DNA of 64,000 nt from Trichobilharzia regenti (GCA_944472135.2 CALYDD020000289.1:62001-126000), one strand, 5' to 3'. Positions 23,937 to 35,013 are shown, numbered from the stretch's first letter. A program made the numbers and translations. The notes: generated by a model from the letters alone, not told the origin.

Positions 23937-24085
23937 TATGATGGAGGAGATTTGTAGCTCAGGTGGATGGATTTGATGTAGTTATGTTCTCTGAGATGGA
24001 TGTTTTATTTGTGAAGCTTCAGCGCATAATTCAGTTTGAAGTAAATAAACCATGCAGCTCAGAAAACACAACTACATCAAAAAGA
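23937..24085. repeat. PLE-terminal-like foldback
   Basis: This opens with TAGCTCAGG and contains GTAGTTATGTTCTCTGAGATGG. An inverted partner (CAGCTCAGAAAACACAACTAC) follows at about 24053-24073. The same words make up the arms of the PLE inverted repeat at 34113-34842, so this is a small hairpin derived from that terminal sequence. Confidence 0.6.
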
Positions 24086-24195
24086 CTTGACGTTTTTGCG
24101 TGCTGACAAGGAGTAACTGACGCAAACTAAGGGGAACATAAGTTCGGAACTATGTAAGTGGAATGAAGTGACTATTTATAAGATAGTTAGACTAG

Positions 24196-24502
24196 GCATA
24201 GTTGGCTGAGCGTGGTGGCGTGCGCCTGTAATCTAGCTACTTGGAGGCCAGGATGAGGAATTTCGCGGAACCTGGAATTCTGGCATACGAGCTCTCATAT
24301 TGATCGGGCGTCCACGCTAAGCACGGCACCGATATGAATGACCTGTAGGAGGAAGGTTTGTCCAGGTGGACTAAGGAAGGGCGGGCTGGCTCAGGGAGGA
24401 AAGCCAGCAGGCAAAAGTCTCCGCGTGGTGCGGTAGCGAGACAGCGCCTGTGAATGGTGGCCATCTGACAGTCCGGTCGGCACGTTGAGGCCTCCTTCTT
24501 TC
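24196..24502 (+). ncRNA. 7SL (SRP) RNA sequence, near full length, retrotransposed copy
   Basis: The Alu-domain start GGCTGAGCGTGGTGGCG (from 24204) and the conserved TGTAATC (24227-24233) are present. The segment GATCGGGCGTCCACGCTAAG (24302-24321) closely matches human 7SL. In the S domain the SRP54-binding helix shows a GGAA tetraloop (24398-24401) followed by AGCAGG (24406-24411), and the helix 6 CTAAGG loop is also visible. GCGCCTGTGAATGGTGGCC marks the return strand. Length, about 300 nt, is typical. Eight extra bases (24196-24203) precede the expected start. Because the target-site duplication puts its upstream DNA outside the insertion, this is most likely a retrocopy without its normal promoter; the TATTTATA at 24173-24180 would be fortuitous. 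Confidence 0.9.
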
Positions 24503-24746
24503 GTGCGTCGGTGGCACAGTGGTAGAATGTTCGCTGAACATGCCCTATGTAGTCCGGAGTTCGATCCCCGGTCTACGAGGCACTCTTTTACCTCGCCAAG
24601 TCAGTAATAAGACTGATAAATGGGGAAGGTTGGTAATGGAGGTAGTAACCCCTCCGTCCCGAAAAAATAAAAACCACTGCTACCGAAACGTCAATCCTCT
24701 AGCTCGAAGCCCAATGTTCCACTGGAAAACTAAAGGAATTAGAAAT
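24503..24746 (+). repeat. Family B SINE, body type 2
   Basis: This is a complete head (GTGCGTCGGTGGCACAGTGG, B box GAGTTCGATCCCC) and body type 2. It ends CGAAGCCCAATGTTCCACTG through AAAGGAATTAG, the RTE-like tail. It joins the 7SL sequence without a spacer. The copy at 15478 begins at the same head position, showing that the 7SL part is an addition. Confidence 0.85.
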
Positions 24747-24759
24747 ATAGTTAGACTAG

Positions 24760-25134
24760 TAATCTTGAGAATAAAGTTGAAATTTGTCTGGGTAGAAACA
24801 AAGTTTAACTAGAAAGAATATACCAATATAATTGGTTACATAACTACTACAGAGGTTATGTTTTTATAGAATAGCAAAAGACGAGAAGGATAAGTAACGG
24901 TTAGATGAAACAATTAGATTTTCTAAACAAAACAGAAGATATAGTAGAATACCGGAAGTAATAAATTTGTATACACTGTTATGTAAGTTTAATCAACAAG
25001 ATAGTACAAGTTTCACCTATGAAGACAAGATGTAGGAAGATAGACTTTTTATCTACTGTGCTGCAGTGCATTTTTCCACACTACATCTTCTGTGGATAAC
25101 CATTAGCAGGCAAACATTTCTCTATAATGGATAA
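24760..25134. other. No gene or repeat recognised
   Basis: This is AT-rich spacer between the chimeric insertion and a PLE fragment. Confidence 0.45.
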
Positions 25135-25560
25135 CTATTCCTCGAACTTTTTTTCTGAGCAAAGCTTTTTCACATGATCAAACAATGTTTTCATTAATCC
25201 CGCTTTGTAACTTATAGACCAGAAGCCTTCGAGGGGCAAACAAATTTTCCTCCAGATTTCTTTTCTATAGATGTACCTCACAGTTTTGCCTTCTATATTA
25301 CATGGGATAACAGAGTCAAAGAAATGAAACTTGTCCTCATTTTCAAACTCCATTGTAAACTTTATATTAGGTTGAGTGAGCATTATTCATGACGTTTACA
25401 ATTTGAGATGCATCATTAAAACAATCGCAAATAACGAATATATCATTGACATACCTGCCGCATAAGTTCGTCTAACCAACTGTGAACTTCATTCTTATTT
25501 GTCCCAGGTTGCCTATAAAATATATCTGCCAGAATCGGACCTGGGAAGCGTAGAAGTGTC
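25135..25560 (-). mobile_element. Penelope-like element RT fragment
   Basis: The 82-codon frame (25135-25383) reads through PNIKFTMEFENEDKFHFFDS and GLMKTLFDHVKKLCSEKKFEE, matching residues 179-256 of the frame at 53216-54583. Upstream, in another frame, RYVNDIFVICDCFNDASQ can be read at about 25400-25455: RT motif C with Asn in place of the first catalytic Asp. Frameshifts separate the parts. Confidence 0.75.
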
Positions 25561-25744
25561 AAGCACTTATCATGTAAACCATATGAGAAAGAACTTTACC
25601 TGACTTATACTATTTAAATGTTTATCTTAAAAGGGAAGAAATACTGATTTGGTTCTTACAATAGTCAGATATACTTATAAATACACAAAATGTAATTAAT
25701 CAATAATAACGGTGATTACGGGAAAGTAATGCCCTGATTAGCAG

Positions 25745-25815
25745 TTGGTTCTTGTAACTCAATTGGTAAAGTGTCGGACTGATAATTCGGAGTCTGCCAG
25801 TGTGAATTCTGTCAC
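25745..25815 (+). tRNA. tRNA-like sequence, probably a tRNA-Ile(GAT) pseudogene
   Basis: A D-arm-like TAACTCAATTGGTAAAG, an anticodon arm CGGA-CTGATAA-TTCG with anticodon GAT, and a degraded T arm (GTGTGAATTC instead of GGTTCGAATC) are in the right order. The acceptor stem does not pair convincingly. It could instead be the head of an unrecognised SINE. Confidence 0.35.
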
Positions 25816-26225
25816 AATATAAATTTACTCTTCCCCCCTTAGTTATTACCCATTACATTGATAGTAGTCAGCTAATCCAAGGCTACATCATGTAGTATCC
25901 CTAACAGATAATACTAGAGATAATAGTGTTAGAGTTAGGCATTAGTGGTATGACTTTATATAGTGATATATCACTTCCAATAGTATTTTCCAAAACAAAT
26001 AAAATAACTTCTCACTGATATAATAATAAGGTAATGGTTCACTCATTGGTTTACAGAAGAACCAAACACTCATCCTAGTTTTTTTCAACGTCAAAAGTGC
26101 ATGCAAACTGATCTCGTTTATGACAAAGTCAATAGCGATTAGTCCACATAACCCCAAACTCTTTGTACAGAGAAGATTTGTTCAGTCACTTATTCCACTA
26201 TGGTCTTAAACCCCTTCCTACTTGA
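25816..26225. other. No gene or repeat recognised
   Basis: This is AT-rich, and the 71-codon minus frame has no motif. Confidence 0.4.
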
Positions 26226-27720
26226 TATAAGTATAAAACTAGGGCACTGTGGTAGGGTATAACTCCATTATGGATAAGATTTTATTTTGTTGTACAGTTA
26301 TATTGTCTGATGACGTTTCTAGCACAAACTATTGCTCATAATCATATCAAGTAACTCACACAACTCTCTTCTTTCATTTATATACATGTGTGGAATCGAT
26401 TAGAAATTGGATTAAAAATCAATGTGAGATAATGTACATTCAGAAATAATAGTACGAGTGTTATTGATCCATTACAATTATATGGGAATACGAGTGTTTT
26501 TTATAGTCATAATAAGTTGCTTGTTAGAATGTTGTGATGTGTTTGAATTGAAATAGAATTTTAAGATTATTTATTATCCTCCCCTGATTTGACTGGCGGT
26601 AATAATATCTTCCATATTTCTGGAATTTGCATTGAGTCATTTCTGTTGCATGTGTTGGGTGTAGACTCGATGAACAAGGATTCCGTAATCAACCTCTCTC
26701 GCTCTCCACCTATCTAGATTACTTTTTAGAATTTTAACCCTCTCCCACCCTATTACGTGGTTGCGTGTTAATGCATGAATCGCAATTGTTGGGCTTTTTT
26801 CTAAATTACTTATCTTCTCTGGGTCAACCATTCTTACCTTAGTCAAATTCTTATGTTCCGCCAATCTGATTACCCCCGATCTACTAGTTTGACCTATATA
26901 GTTGACCTTACTCACAGTCATTGCAGGGTATTTTGTAAATTATATTATTTTTTTGTCTAATTGGGTCCACCGGGTCTTTTGGCCTACAGAGCTTGTCTCT
27001 GAGTGAGTTTGTAGGTTTGAACGCCACCCTAATTCTTGCTTTATTAAGAATCCTACGTATGGTCTCGGATGTTCACTCCTTATGTGGTATAACAGTAGAT
27101 GACTTATGTTCTCTCTTATTTATGTTATCTTTATTAGTTCCACAATTCTTTTTATTTTGTGTTTAGTCTTTACCGATCTTCATAATGAATTTTATAGGAT
27201 AGTTATTCAACACCAACGGCTCTTCTATCTGTTTTATTTCGTCATTTAGGTATTTTTTTGTGCTACTTAGTGCTATGGCTCAGTTTGTTAGACATTTCGC
27301 TAAGCCTGCCTTAACAGTTAACGGATGAGACGAATTAAAGTCTAAGTATCTATTAGAATGCGTTGGTTTTCTATAGAGACTAGTGTGTAGTTTCCCTTCT
27401 TCTATTCGTTTTACCTTACAATCTAGCATAGCTAATTCTCCTTGTTCATTTTCTGATTCAAATGTGAATTTTATTCCCTTTACTTATAAGTGTCAAGAAG
27501 CTAGAGATATGTTCTGTTTTTAACACTGTGAAAGTGTCATCCACATATCTCCACCATATTTTTGGAGTAGGATTAAATGTATTGAGAGCACTATTTTCCC
27601 AGCTGTCCATAAATATGTCTGCTACAATAGGGGATATTGGTGATCCCATTGCTACACCTGTTTGACTATATATTTTGCCTTGGAACTTAAAAAAAAGTAG
27701 ATGTGAGGCATAACTAAATC
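26226..27720 (-). mobile_element. Penelope-like element, copy 2, RT to 3' terminus
   Basis: Read leftward, RT motif B (MGSPISPIVADIFMDSWE) and motif C (RYVDDTFTVL) lie in the frame 27458-27649. After a frameshift the reading continues through FESENEQGELAMLDCKVKR and LYRKPTHSNRYLDFNSSHP, a degraded linker, the endonuclease block 26637-26921, and a terminal region to about 26226. The terminal region begins near CACTGTGGTAGGG. The element is 5'-truncated at the RT and broken by several frameshifts and stops. Confidence 0.85.
26637..26921 (-). pseudogene. PLE GIY-YIG endonuclease C-terminus, copy 2
   Basis: The 94 codons are identical in amino acids to 16476-16760, with NYIGQTSRSG as the nuclease signature. 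It is not in frame with the RT at 27458-27649. Confidence 0.7.
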
Positions 27721-27984
27721 CCTAACGTCATCAATTAATATAACTGTACAACACAGTGTGATTTATCAAAAAAGACCCTTCCTACTTGCTTCCTACCGTT
27801 TTTAGTAAATAATTCATCATTATCATGTTGACGTGTCCTTTCTGTGTAATTCACTGGGTTTTCTCTCACCTACACACTTGCCAAGTGAATATTCGACCGC
27901 CTTGCTTCTCTTCCACCTTATCAAATTCCAAACCCCTTACTTCCATTGTGTCGGTAACTACTATTTCTTTACACTATATTTTAT

Positions 27985-28158
27985 GATGGCTTGATTCCAC
28001 ACAGTATTTTGGTACAAGTGTGGAATTTTCAGCATGTGGTATTGGTAGTCTAAATTTAGCAGGCCTACCATTGATATTAGGTGTGCGTCGGCCCGGGATC
28101 AAACCCCGGAGTATGTGTATGGTCGGCAAGGGTCCTAACCGCTGTGCTACCGAATATG
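27985..28158 (-). repeat. Family B SINE, body type 1
   Basis: On the minus strand this is a head with GGGGTTTGATCCCGGG, then body type 1 and the tail GCTGAAAATTCCACACTTGT through TGTGTGGAATCAAGCC. It lies just left of an unassigned stretch, and no target duplication is visible. Confidence 0.75.
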
Positions 28159-29054
28159 CAATTTCTTCCTGGTTTTAGAAGCCATAAGTTGAGTAAAAAA
28201 AGTATCAGCTATTTCATACAACCTAAATACTCAATAACAGAATCCTATAGGCTTCAGTAAATATAAATAATAGGGAGTTTTGAACACTGTGGTAGGATAA
28301 TATTCTATAAGCAATAAAATCATTTAAAATGCAGTTCTATTGATAAAATTATTAAAATTGATGTGCAGAAGATTATTTGTGTATTGTTTGCGTCAGATGG
28401 TGTTTTAGTTGTGAAAAAATGTCTATTCAGTAATTAACCAGAGACATAAACAGACAATAAAAGCATGCGAAGAAAACGATTAGGCCAGACAACATATTCC
28501 TCTTTACGTCGTTGTTCCATTATACGGAGGAACATTTCCGCTTTTTATTTATGACGAATATTTAATACGTCAAGCCAGATATATTTAACTTATAGATAGC
28601 AAACACTTGATTAATTCGTACTGCTGTTTAATGAAAGTATCAAGTGTTAAGTTTAATCTATCTGATGAACTCCATGAAAAATGGTGGTAACCGAGGTTCA
28701 TTGTTTCACCCTGTCCGGGACTCATCCATTGGAGGTGGTGTCCTTACTCGATTTCAAGCTCAAAGATAGTGTTAATGTGGCCATAAAGCCACAATAGACA
28801 CCTAGGCTGCAATACTGACTAGCATATATTCATTAGAAACGAAATTCGATCAAAGACATTACATTGATGCATCTTTTGGAAGCCCATTTAACAAAAGAGA
28901 TTAGTTCTTTATAGTTTTGTAAAACACACAACATGAATTTCAATGAAATATGTGGAAGATACTCTATTTACAATCTTAAATTTCTGTAGCAATGAACTGT
29001 GATACTAGGATGACGTTTTCAAATCGAAGTCTGAGATGAGAAAGAATGAGTTAA
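28159..29054. other. Mostly unassigned; two small repeat fragments
   Basis: About 28270-28335 resembles the PLE terminal sequence (AACACTGTGGTAGGATAATA). About 28690-28765 on the minus strand resembles a decayed Smalpha hammerhead (GGATGAGTCC, then GGGTGAAAC). The rest shows nothing. Confidence 0.4.
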
Positions 29055-29610
29055 CAGGATTTCATCATGAGCTGACATTAGTTAGAGAACCATTGGAAAA
29101 CCTGGGAGTACTGGACAGCTCTTTCGTCCTAGTTTGGGACTTTTCATTAGTACACACCCACTGCCACGGTTCGAACCCACCACCTTATGGTTACAAGGCC
29201 AGCTCGTAGACCATTGAGCAACTGGGACCAGATCCCATGGCCCATGAATTCTAACTTCGGCCAATCCACGACATAATGCGACCGCTAGCCAATGTCTTCG
29301 GCGACTATTTGTCCTCACACCCGACCTGCTGCACCCTACTGGTGACGACTTCCCACTAGAACCCTAGGTAACTATCTACCTGAATACGGGGAGTCGCTAG
29401 CAAGCATCTTATTATATACGAGCTCGCCTTGTAACTACAAGGTCCAGGGTTCGAATCCCGGTGGGTGCGTACTGTTGAAGAGTCCCAAACTAGGACAAAA
29501 CAACTGTCCACTACTCCCTGCAGGTTTTCGAATGGTTCTCTAACTAATGTCAGCTCATGATGAAATCTTGTAACCAATCAAATCCTTACAAACCAATACT
29601 TGAATGAGTT
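29055..29610. repeat. Two family A SINEs, head to head
   Basis: A near full-length minus copy (29055-29412) meets a plus copy (29413-29610) lacking its 5' region. The minus copy has helix II GTCC-CAAACTA-GGAC, GAAA and helix I GTACTA/CAGTAC, with core ATGAAAA. The plus copy has B box GGGTTCGAATCCC, core TTGAAGA, and AAAA instead of GAAA. The two form a large foldback. Confidence 0.8.
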
Positions 29611-30814
29611 AACACATGAACATGGGTCAGTGCAATGGTAAGAAATAATCGTAATACTGATTCTTCTATTAATCTATGGAAAATGCTAAAAACAATGTCA
29701 ATAGTAAGAGATTCAGAAGTGGAAAGTCACATATTATGCCACGGTTTCTAATCACAGTTTCCACAAATTAAACGAAACCACGGAGACACATATGGTGGTT
29801 GTGGACATTTAGTTGATTCGAAAGTAGAACTCTAAAGAAGCGGATGTATATAGGAGAATAAATAAAAGGTAACTGTTTCATCCTAGATCCAGAGTTTTCA
29901 TCAGTGTACACACATAGTTGTACTAGGAATCAAATCTGGTACATATAGTGATATAATCGCTGCCTGGCTATTTACACATTAGTTTCCAGGAGAACTGAAC
30001 ACTCAGTGTAGCCTTTCCCAAGACTAGAGCTGTAAACAATCTCATAATACAAGTACGCTTCAATTCTGTAATGAGTAAAAGTACTTGATTCAAAAACATT
30101 ATCAGCATTCCATTCACTTTGTTCTTGTACAACATCCTACAATGCTGTACAAAAAAGATCCAATACCAGAGAGCTCTAGAAAAATGCTCTTTGTTTACTA
30201 AACTCTGCCAACGTGCGTCCTGAAATCACTATTGTCTATTGTAATAAATCGGCAGCCTACTTTCAAATGAACGGCTTAACCAAAGAGATTTTTTAGAGAG
30301 GTTCTAAAAGCTCATATCGAAGTGACTTTTCAATTAGCATTGAAATGATTTTGCTAACTTATTTCTAAATAATTTTTCCTCTAGAACTAGACATTCTTTT
30401 TAACTTCTATCATTATTTTGTTTTAATAATTCTTTTACTTCGATCGATGATGATCTATGGATTTGGTCACTTGGGCAATCCGCTAATCTCTTGTCTGACT
30501 ATATTCAAACGGTTAGGTTTTCAGTTAAAAGTAGGTATCGTCTATAAATGCGATAATAAGTGACTCTGGTTTGAATGTTAGTAGGGATTTTAGCTTCTAC
30601 GGAGTCGCAGATACACTTTGTTGACAAGTGCCATCAATAGGTCGTGGGTTTCTTACCGACTGCCTCCAAACAACTTACATTAATTCATAGTAGATTCACT
30701 TAGAGTGGGAGTACTTCTCAGTGTGCTTCTGTGTATTCTTGTCAAATTTTAACTTCTCCTAATTATTCTGTAACTTGATGAATTTTACACGACCATGACA
30801 GTATTATCACTTAC
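29611..30814. other. Mostly unassigned; one decayed family A piece
   Basis: About 29870-29990 looks like a worn minus-strand family A copy (CTGTTTCATCCTAGAT and CATCAGTGTACACACA on the plus strand). Nothing else is recognised. Confidence 0.4.
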
Positions 30815-31445
30815 TTAGTTTCCAAATGGAAGACAGGGCTTCAACAGCATATATCCATTTCATTATGTTTTTGTAATCGTTTTTAGCTAGCTCCGCGGTT
30901 GCCCATATGTCCTCCTCTCTTCCACATGCGATCTCCACTATGTTACCCTCGGATTCTTTCCAAACTCGTTGTTTCCTATTCACCTTCGTCTCTAAGGCCT
31001 GGAGCACCAGATCACTCAATGGCCTCTGTGGTGTGTGTCCTATTCTTCTTCATACCTCTCAGCATAATTGTTGCGTGAAAGGTTCCTGGTTGATTTGTTC
31101 CTGGAGTTCACTGTTACTTTTCGTTTCTCTCTAGTCTTTTGATCTTTAGTATGAAGCCAGTGAAGACAGCTGTTGGAAATGCTTTCCGTGACAAGCCAAG
31201 CCTCTGAAACATATGAAAATACTGCATGCAGTAGATTTCCAAACTGGTATCAGATTAATGAATGTTTGTCTTGCATTTCCGATCCTGGTTGACTATCAGA
31301 TTTCATCCGGGCCGCCTACCTGTAGTAGAAACGATTCTGCTTCGATAAGTGGGAGAAATGACTTTCTTCAAAATTCTCCCGCTTATGAGGCACATATTAA
31401 TTCGCGATTAGAGACTTACCGACTGCTGATACTGTTGTTGGTAGG
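30815..31445 (-). mobile_element. RTE-like LINE, 3' part
   Basis: It has the 3' end at about 30815 and the C-terminal region in broken frames: SDLVLQALETKVNRKQRVWK (30960-31019) corresponds to the SNDITRQALxWNPQGKR region of better copies. It is 5'-truncated near 31445. Confidence 0.7.
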
Positions 31446-31639
31446 GCCTTAAATGTAACTAAAATATGGCTTTTTATGATAAATTTATGTGGAATATGTC
31501 ACTGGAATATGATTAGTGATTAATATGACTTTGTTTTATCTACACTGGCTTGTTTTGATTTTATACATACTTAAACTCTTGAGTGATATTACAATTGTTT
31601 GATTTTCATCACAAGCCAACATTAGTTACAGAGATAATT

Positions 31640-32776
31640 CTTTTAATAATAACAGTTTTATTCCAAACAGTATTTGTGGTACAGGTATGGAATTTTCAGC
31701 GTGCATTACAGTATATTGCATGTAATTACCTCATAAATTTTATAAAATTTTAAAATCAAAAGGCAACACCCCAAAAAAGAAGATAAATAAAAAATAGATA
31801 AAACAACAGCGTTGTGTTTACATTTTAAACAGTGCACCACAGGATATGAAATATAAAATTGGTGTGTAATAGAAGATGAGAACAACAGTGTAGTATTAAC
31901 GAGGAAAGGAAAACAAAAACTAATGGGACTATTTGTTAGAGTGCCACAGTAAGTTGATCGTGTCATACCAAACGGATTTCTCATCACATAACAGCTGTGC
32001 CAGGTATGGTATTGTGGAGTTTTTGTATTTGGTAGTCCTAGCATATAGCCAGCCTCCTATAGCTGCTTCTAGTTCTACCAGATGAAATGCAAGGAGACAG
32101 CTGCGTATAGAGAGGATGCTCGGGGTCTGACAATATTGTGTTCGTTAGTTTCTTACATGATATTATATGTCTATCCACAATAGTGTTAACCAGTTGGTTT
32201 AACGATATCCCACTTGCCATACTAACGGCTTTTAGTGCCCTCCTCAGCAAAGCAAAGTCTTTCAAAGTAGTCCAGGAGAGATTAATGGGGAGAAGTAAAG
32301 GGGGATGGGTAGAATACAAGAATTGACAAACTGAGAAAACAAAGACTGCTTCATGCTAGACTGCCTAAATTTCCTAACGTAGAACGTTATGCAAAACATC
32401 TTTCTAGTAATTAGCAAGATGTGGGAAGACCAGGAAAGATCGGTGGAAAAACTCAGCCCAATGTACTTGACATTAGATGTATTTTCAACCTCTATGCCGT
32501 CAATGACAGTGGGGCCATGTGAGTTAACTAGTTGTTATAGGTTATGTTTACGTCTGAAAGTGAAACTGACTATCTGACATTTAGACGGATTCAGCTTAAG
32601 ACCGTTTGAAGAGGACCACTGACTAATTTCCGACAGAAAGTTATTTATTTTGGAACAATCTGACTGAGAGTTGACAGGCATAGAAACAGAGAGGTCATCA
32701 GCATACTTAACAAAAGTGGCTACATCAGAATAAGGCAAGTCATATGAGAAAAAAGAAAACAAAAAAGGAGAAATTG
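31640..32776 (-). mobile_element. CR1-like LINE, RT part to 3' end
   Basis: On the minus strand, the frame 32535-32837 contains FVKYADDLSVSMPV, the RT motif C, and a following SSNGLKLNPSKCQIVSF stretch typical of the CR1/Jockey group. The next frame (32038-32319) gives LLRRALKAVSMASGISLNQL and DPEHPLYTQLSPC, the conserved C-terminal segment of such elements. Frame 31706-32044 continues it. The 3' UTR ends at about 31640 with a GCTGAAAATTCCATACCTGT stretch and a TTATTATTA tail. A family A SINE begins at the truncation point. Confidence 0.8.
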
Positions 32777-32945
32777 AAGACCTGGTAGAACTGGACAGCT
32801 GTTTAGTCCTATTTCGGGACTCTTTATTACTCCGCATCTACGCGCACCTACCAGGGATCAAAACTGGGACCTTCAGGTAACGGGACTAAGGTCACTGATC
32901 GTTCAGCCACTTTGGCTAGAATTCAGTAACCCCTGAATTCTTTTT
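32777..32945 (-). repeat. Family A SINE abutting the CR1-like LINE
   Basis: Hammerhead block (plus strand ACAGCTGTTTAGTCCTATTT) and a worn tRNA-like block (GGGATCAAAACTGGGACC). The tail is missing because the CR1-like sequence starts at the hammerhead edge. Confidence 0.65.
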
Positions 32946-34112
32946 TTTTTCAAATGTTACTGTTTACTTATTATCACCACTAGCTACCCAGAAAAGCTTT
33001 TTCTCTCGTTTTGACAACAAACCTTGACTACTCATTATTCTTCATACTTTATCCACTCCTAAACTTATATTTATGGAGTAAACATGTTATCATACGATAT
33101 TTTTCAGATATATCTGTTTAAATTGGGGATTTTGAAGATAAATATCGCAGTTTGTTTACGATAGCTAACAGGGTTCACAATAATAAAATAAAGTAAAAAG
33201 CTTGACAATTACCCAGTTATAGAAAATAAAAGTGCATACTAGTAACGAATCCTATCTTAGTAGGTCAAGTAGACTATGGGAGGCATAGATTGATGTCTGC
33301 TGTTTTCTGTACACATAATTTGGGATGCATGTGATCAATCCACCGAAGTGTTTCAATCACATTTCATAACCTTGAATTAAAGTCATGTGAAACAATTGAG
33401 AAACAGTCATTATTATGGATTTTGTGGTTAGACATGAAAAAAATGCTTTGCAATAGGTAATGATGGATTTCTATTTAGATTAATCACATTTAGATTTTCT
33501 ATATTATTTATTAAACATTCAGGAACATGTTTTTTTCTACGGCATCAGAACGTTTTATTGGTTCTACCTATATCTATGTGTCACCGTGGTTACAGGTGAA
33601 CTTGTAGATACTGTGTGTGAAGTAACAGTTCACAGAATTTCATCCTTTAATCGTAGACATACAAATTGAAATTTTTCAAGATGTTAGTTAAAAGGGATTC
33701 AGAGAAGGATGTGAACGTGATACCTGACTGAAGCGTTTGAGGTGTCATCTGTATGACTTATCTTAAGAAATGAGTGACTGTCTTGATTTAGCGTTTATTT
33801 TTCAACACTTAGGGTTCCATTCAAACAATATGAACATGACTTGTAATGGATCTAATGAATTACTTTATACAGTCATATGGTTACCTATGTATCAATGATA
33901 TATATCATAATGAGTAGATTGTATGATTAACCGATTCATCTGAGAAAGGATTTTTGAAGTCACCTTCCCAAATCATTTAACCAAAGCTGAAACATTTTTA
34001 TTCTTGGTATCTGAATTTAGTAATCACTTTTTTGATTAGAATCATTACTGCAAACGTTTTGAACGTGTGATGAAATTACTTTGAAATAATAGAGAAAATT
34101 TATAGCTCAGGT
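32946..34112. other. No gene or repeat recognised
   Basis: AT-rich sequence with nothing assignable on either strand. Confidence 0.45.
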
Positions 34113-34842
34113 CGTGTTCTCTGAGCTGGTTGGTTTAGTTGCGGAGCTTTCGTCGTTCATCCTTCTGGACAATGTCCTCCTTCAGCGCAATTTTTAGCAT
34201 AAACTGAACTGATTTAAATTTTTTCCATTAGTGATAGAATTGCGTCTCTCGGTAACCATCTTTACATATGTATTGATCGTTTTCTACTGGCTTGGATTTT
34301 AAACTTTCTGGTCACCTGATTTACTTTCTATTAGTTGGTATATTTGGTCTATATCAGCATGTTTGTTAAATGCATATTCGTTTGAGTACTAGGCTTCTAG
34401 GAATGCCCTAATTGCACGTTTGGTGTTTCCTCTGTCTAAAATTTCGACATTATCCCAATCAAAGTGATGTCCATAATTGTCTATATGCATTGATATGAAA
34501 CAGGAATGTATATCATGTCTCTTCACACCTGATTTGTGTTCCTGGATTCTGATTCGAAGGAGACAATATCGAATTGAATATGTGATTAACAAACATGTTA
34601 ATATAGACCAAATATACCAACTAATAAAAAGTAAATCAGGTGACCAGAAAGTTTAAAATCCAAGCCAGTAGAAAATGATCAATACATATGTAAAGATGGT
34701 TACCGAGAGACGCAATTCTATCACTAATGGAAAAAATTTAAATCAGTTCAGTTTATGCTAAAAATTGCTCTGAACGAGGATGTTGTCCAGAAAGGTGGAC
34801 GATGAAAGCACTGCAACTAAACCAACCAGCTCAGAGAACACT
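34113..34842. mobile_element. Penelope-like element remnant between inverted terminal repeats
   Basis: The left arm (34113-34380) and right arm (34570-34842) are inverted copies of about 270 bp with few differences. The right arm carries GGACGATGAAAGCACTGC, and the left arm carries its counterpart on the minus strand. Between them lies a GIY-YIG C-terminus. This resembles the inverted pseudo-LTR arrangement known for PLEs, with nearly all of the coding region lost. Confidence 0.75.
34389..34592 (-). pseudogene. PLE endonuclease C-terminal remnant
   Basis: A 67-codon frame contains RIQEHKSGVKRHD, then HIDNYGHHFDWDNVEILDRG, matching the PLE pattern of Arg-x-x-EH followed by GHxxDW. The YIG part is missing at the N-terminal side, where the frame enters the right arm. 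This PLE lineage differs from those at 16.5 and 53.2 kb. Confidence 0.65.
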
Positions 34843-35013
34843 ACTAATTTCAGATGAAATTACTTTCTTGGACTTCTTCGTAATTGCCGAAGACTCTTAC
34901 CAGCTGGCTGCATAAATAGTATTACGTTATTCTTCACAAACAATTCCTTCTATTTTATATATAATAAGGCTCAATAATTTAAATACTAACTTTGAATTGT
35001 TGATATTACATCG

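Larger units (their letters stand above)
24183..24759 (+). mobile_element. Chimeric 7SL RNA-SINE retroinsertion with 13-bp target-site duplication
   Basis: The perfect 13-mer ATAGTTAGACTAG occurs at 24183-24195 and 24747-24759, exactly bounding a unit made of a 7SL RNA sequence (24196-24502) and a complete family B type 2 SINE (24503-24746). The second duplication begins right at the SINE 3' end (GGAATTAGAA). The simplest reading is a single target-primed insertion: reverse transcription began on SINE RNA, reached its 5' end, and the enzyme switched to the 3' end of 7SL RNA. The SINE's RTE-like tail suggests that the RTE machinery supplied the enzyme. Confidence 0.85.

Noticed and set aside
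24173..24180. TATTTATA as the promoter of the 7SL copy
   Set aside because: It lies outside the target-site duplication, so it was in the target DNA before insertion. It could still act by accident.
24237..24464. 75-codon minus-strand open frame
   Set aside because: It lies wholly inside the 7SL RNA sequence and reflects its higher GC content, not a protein.
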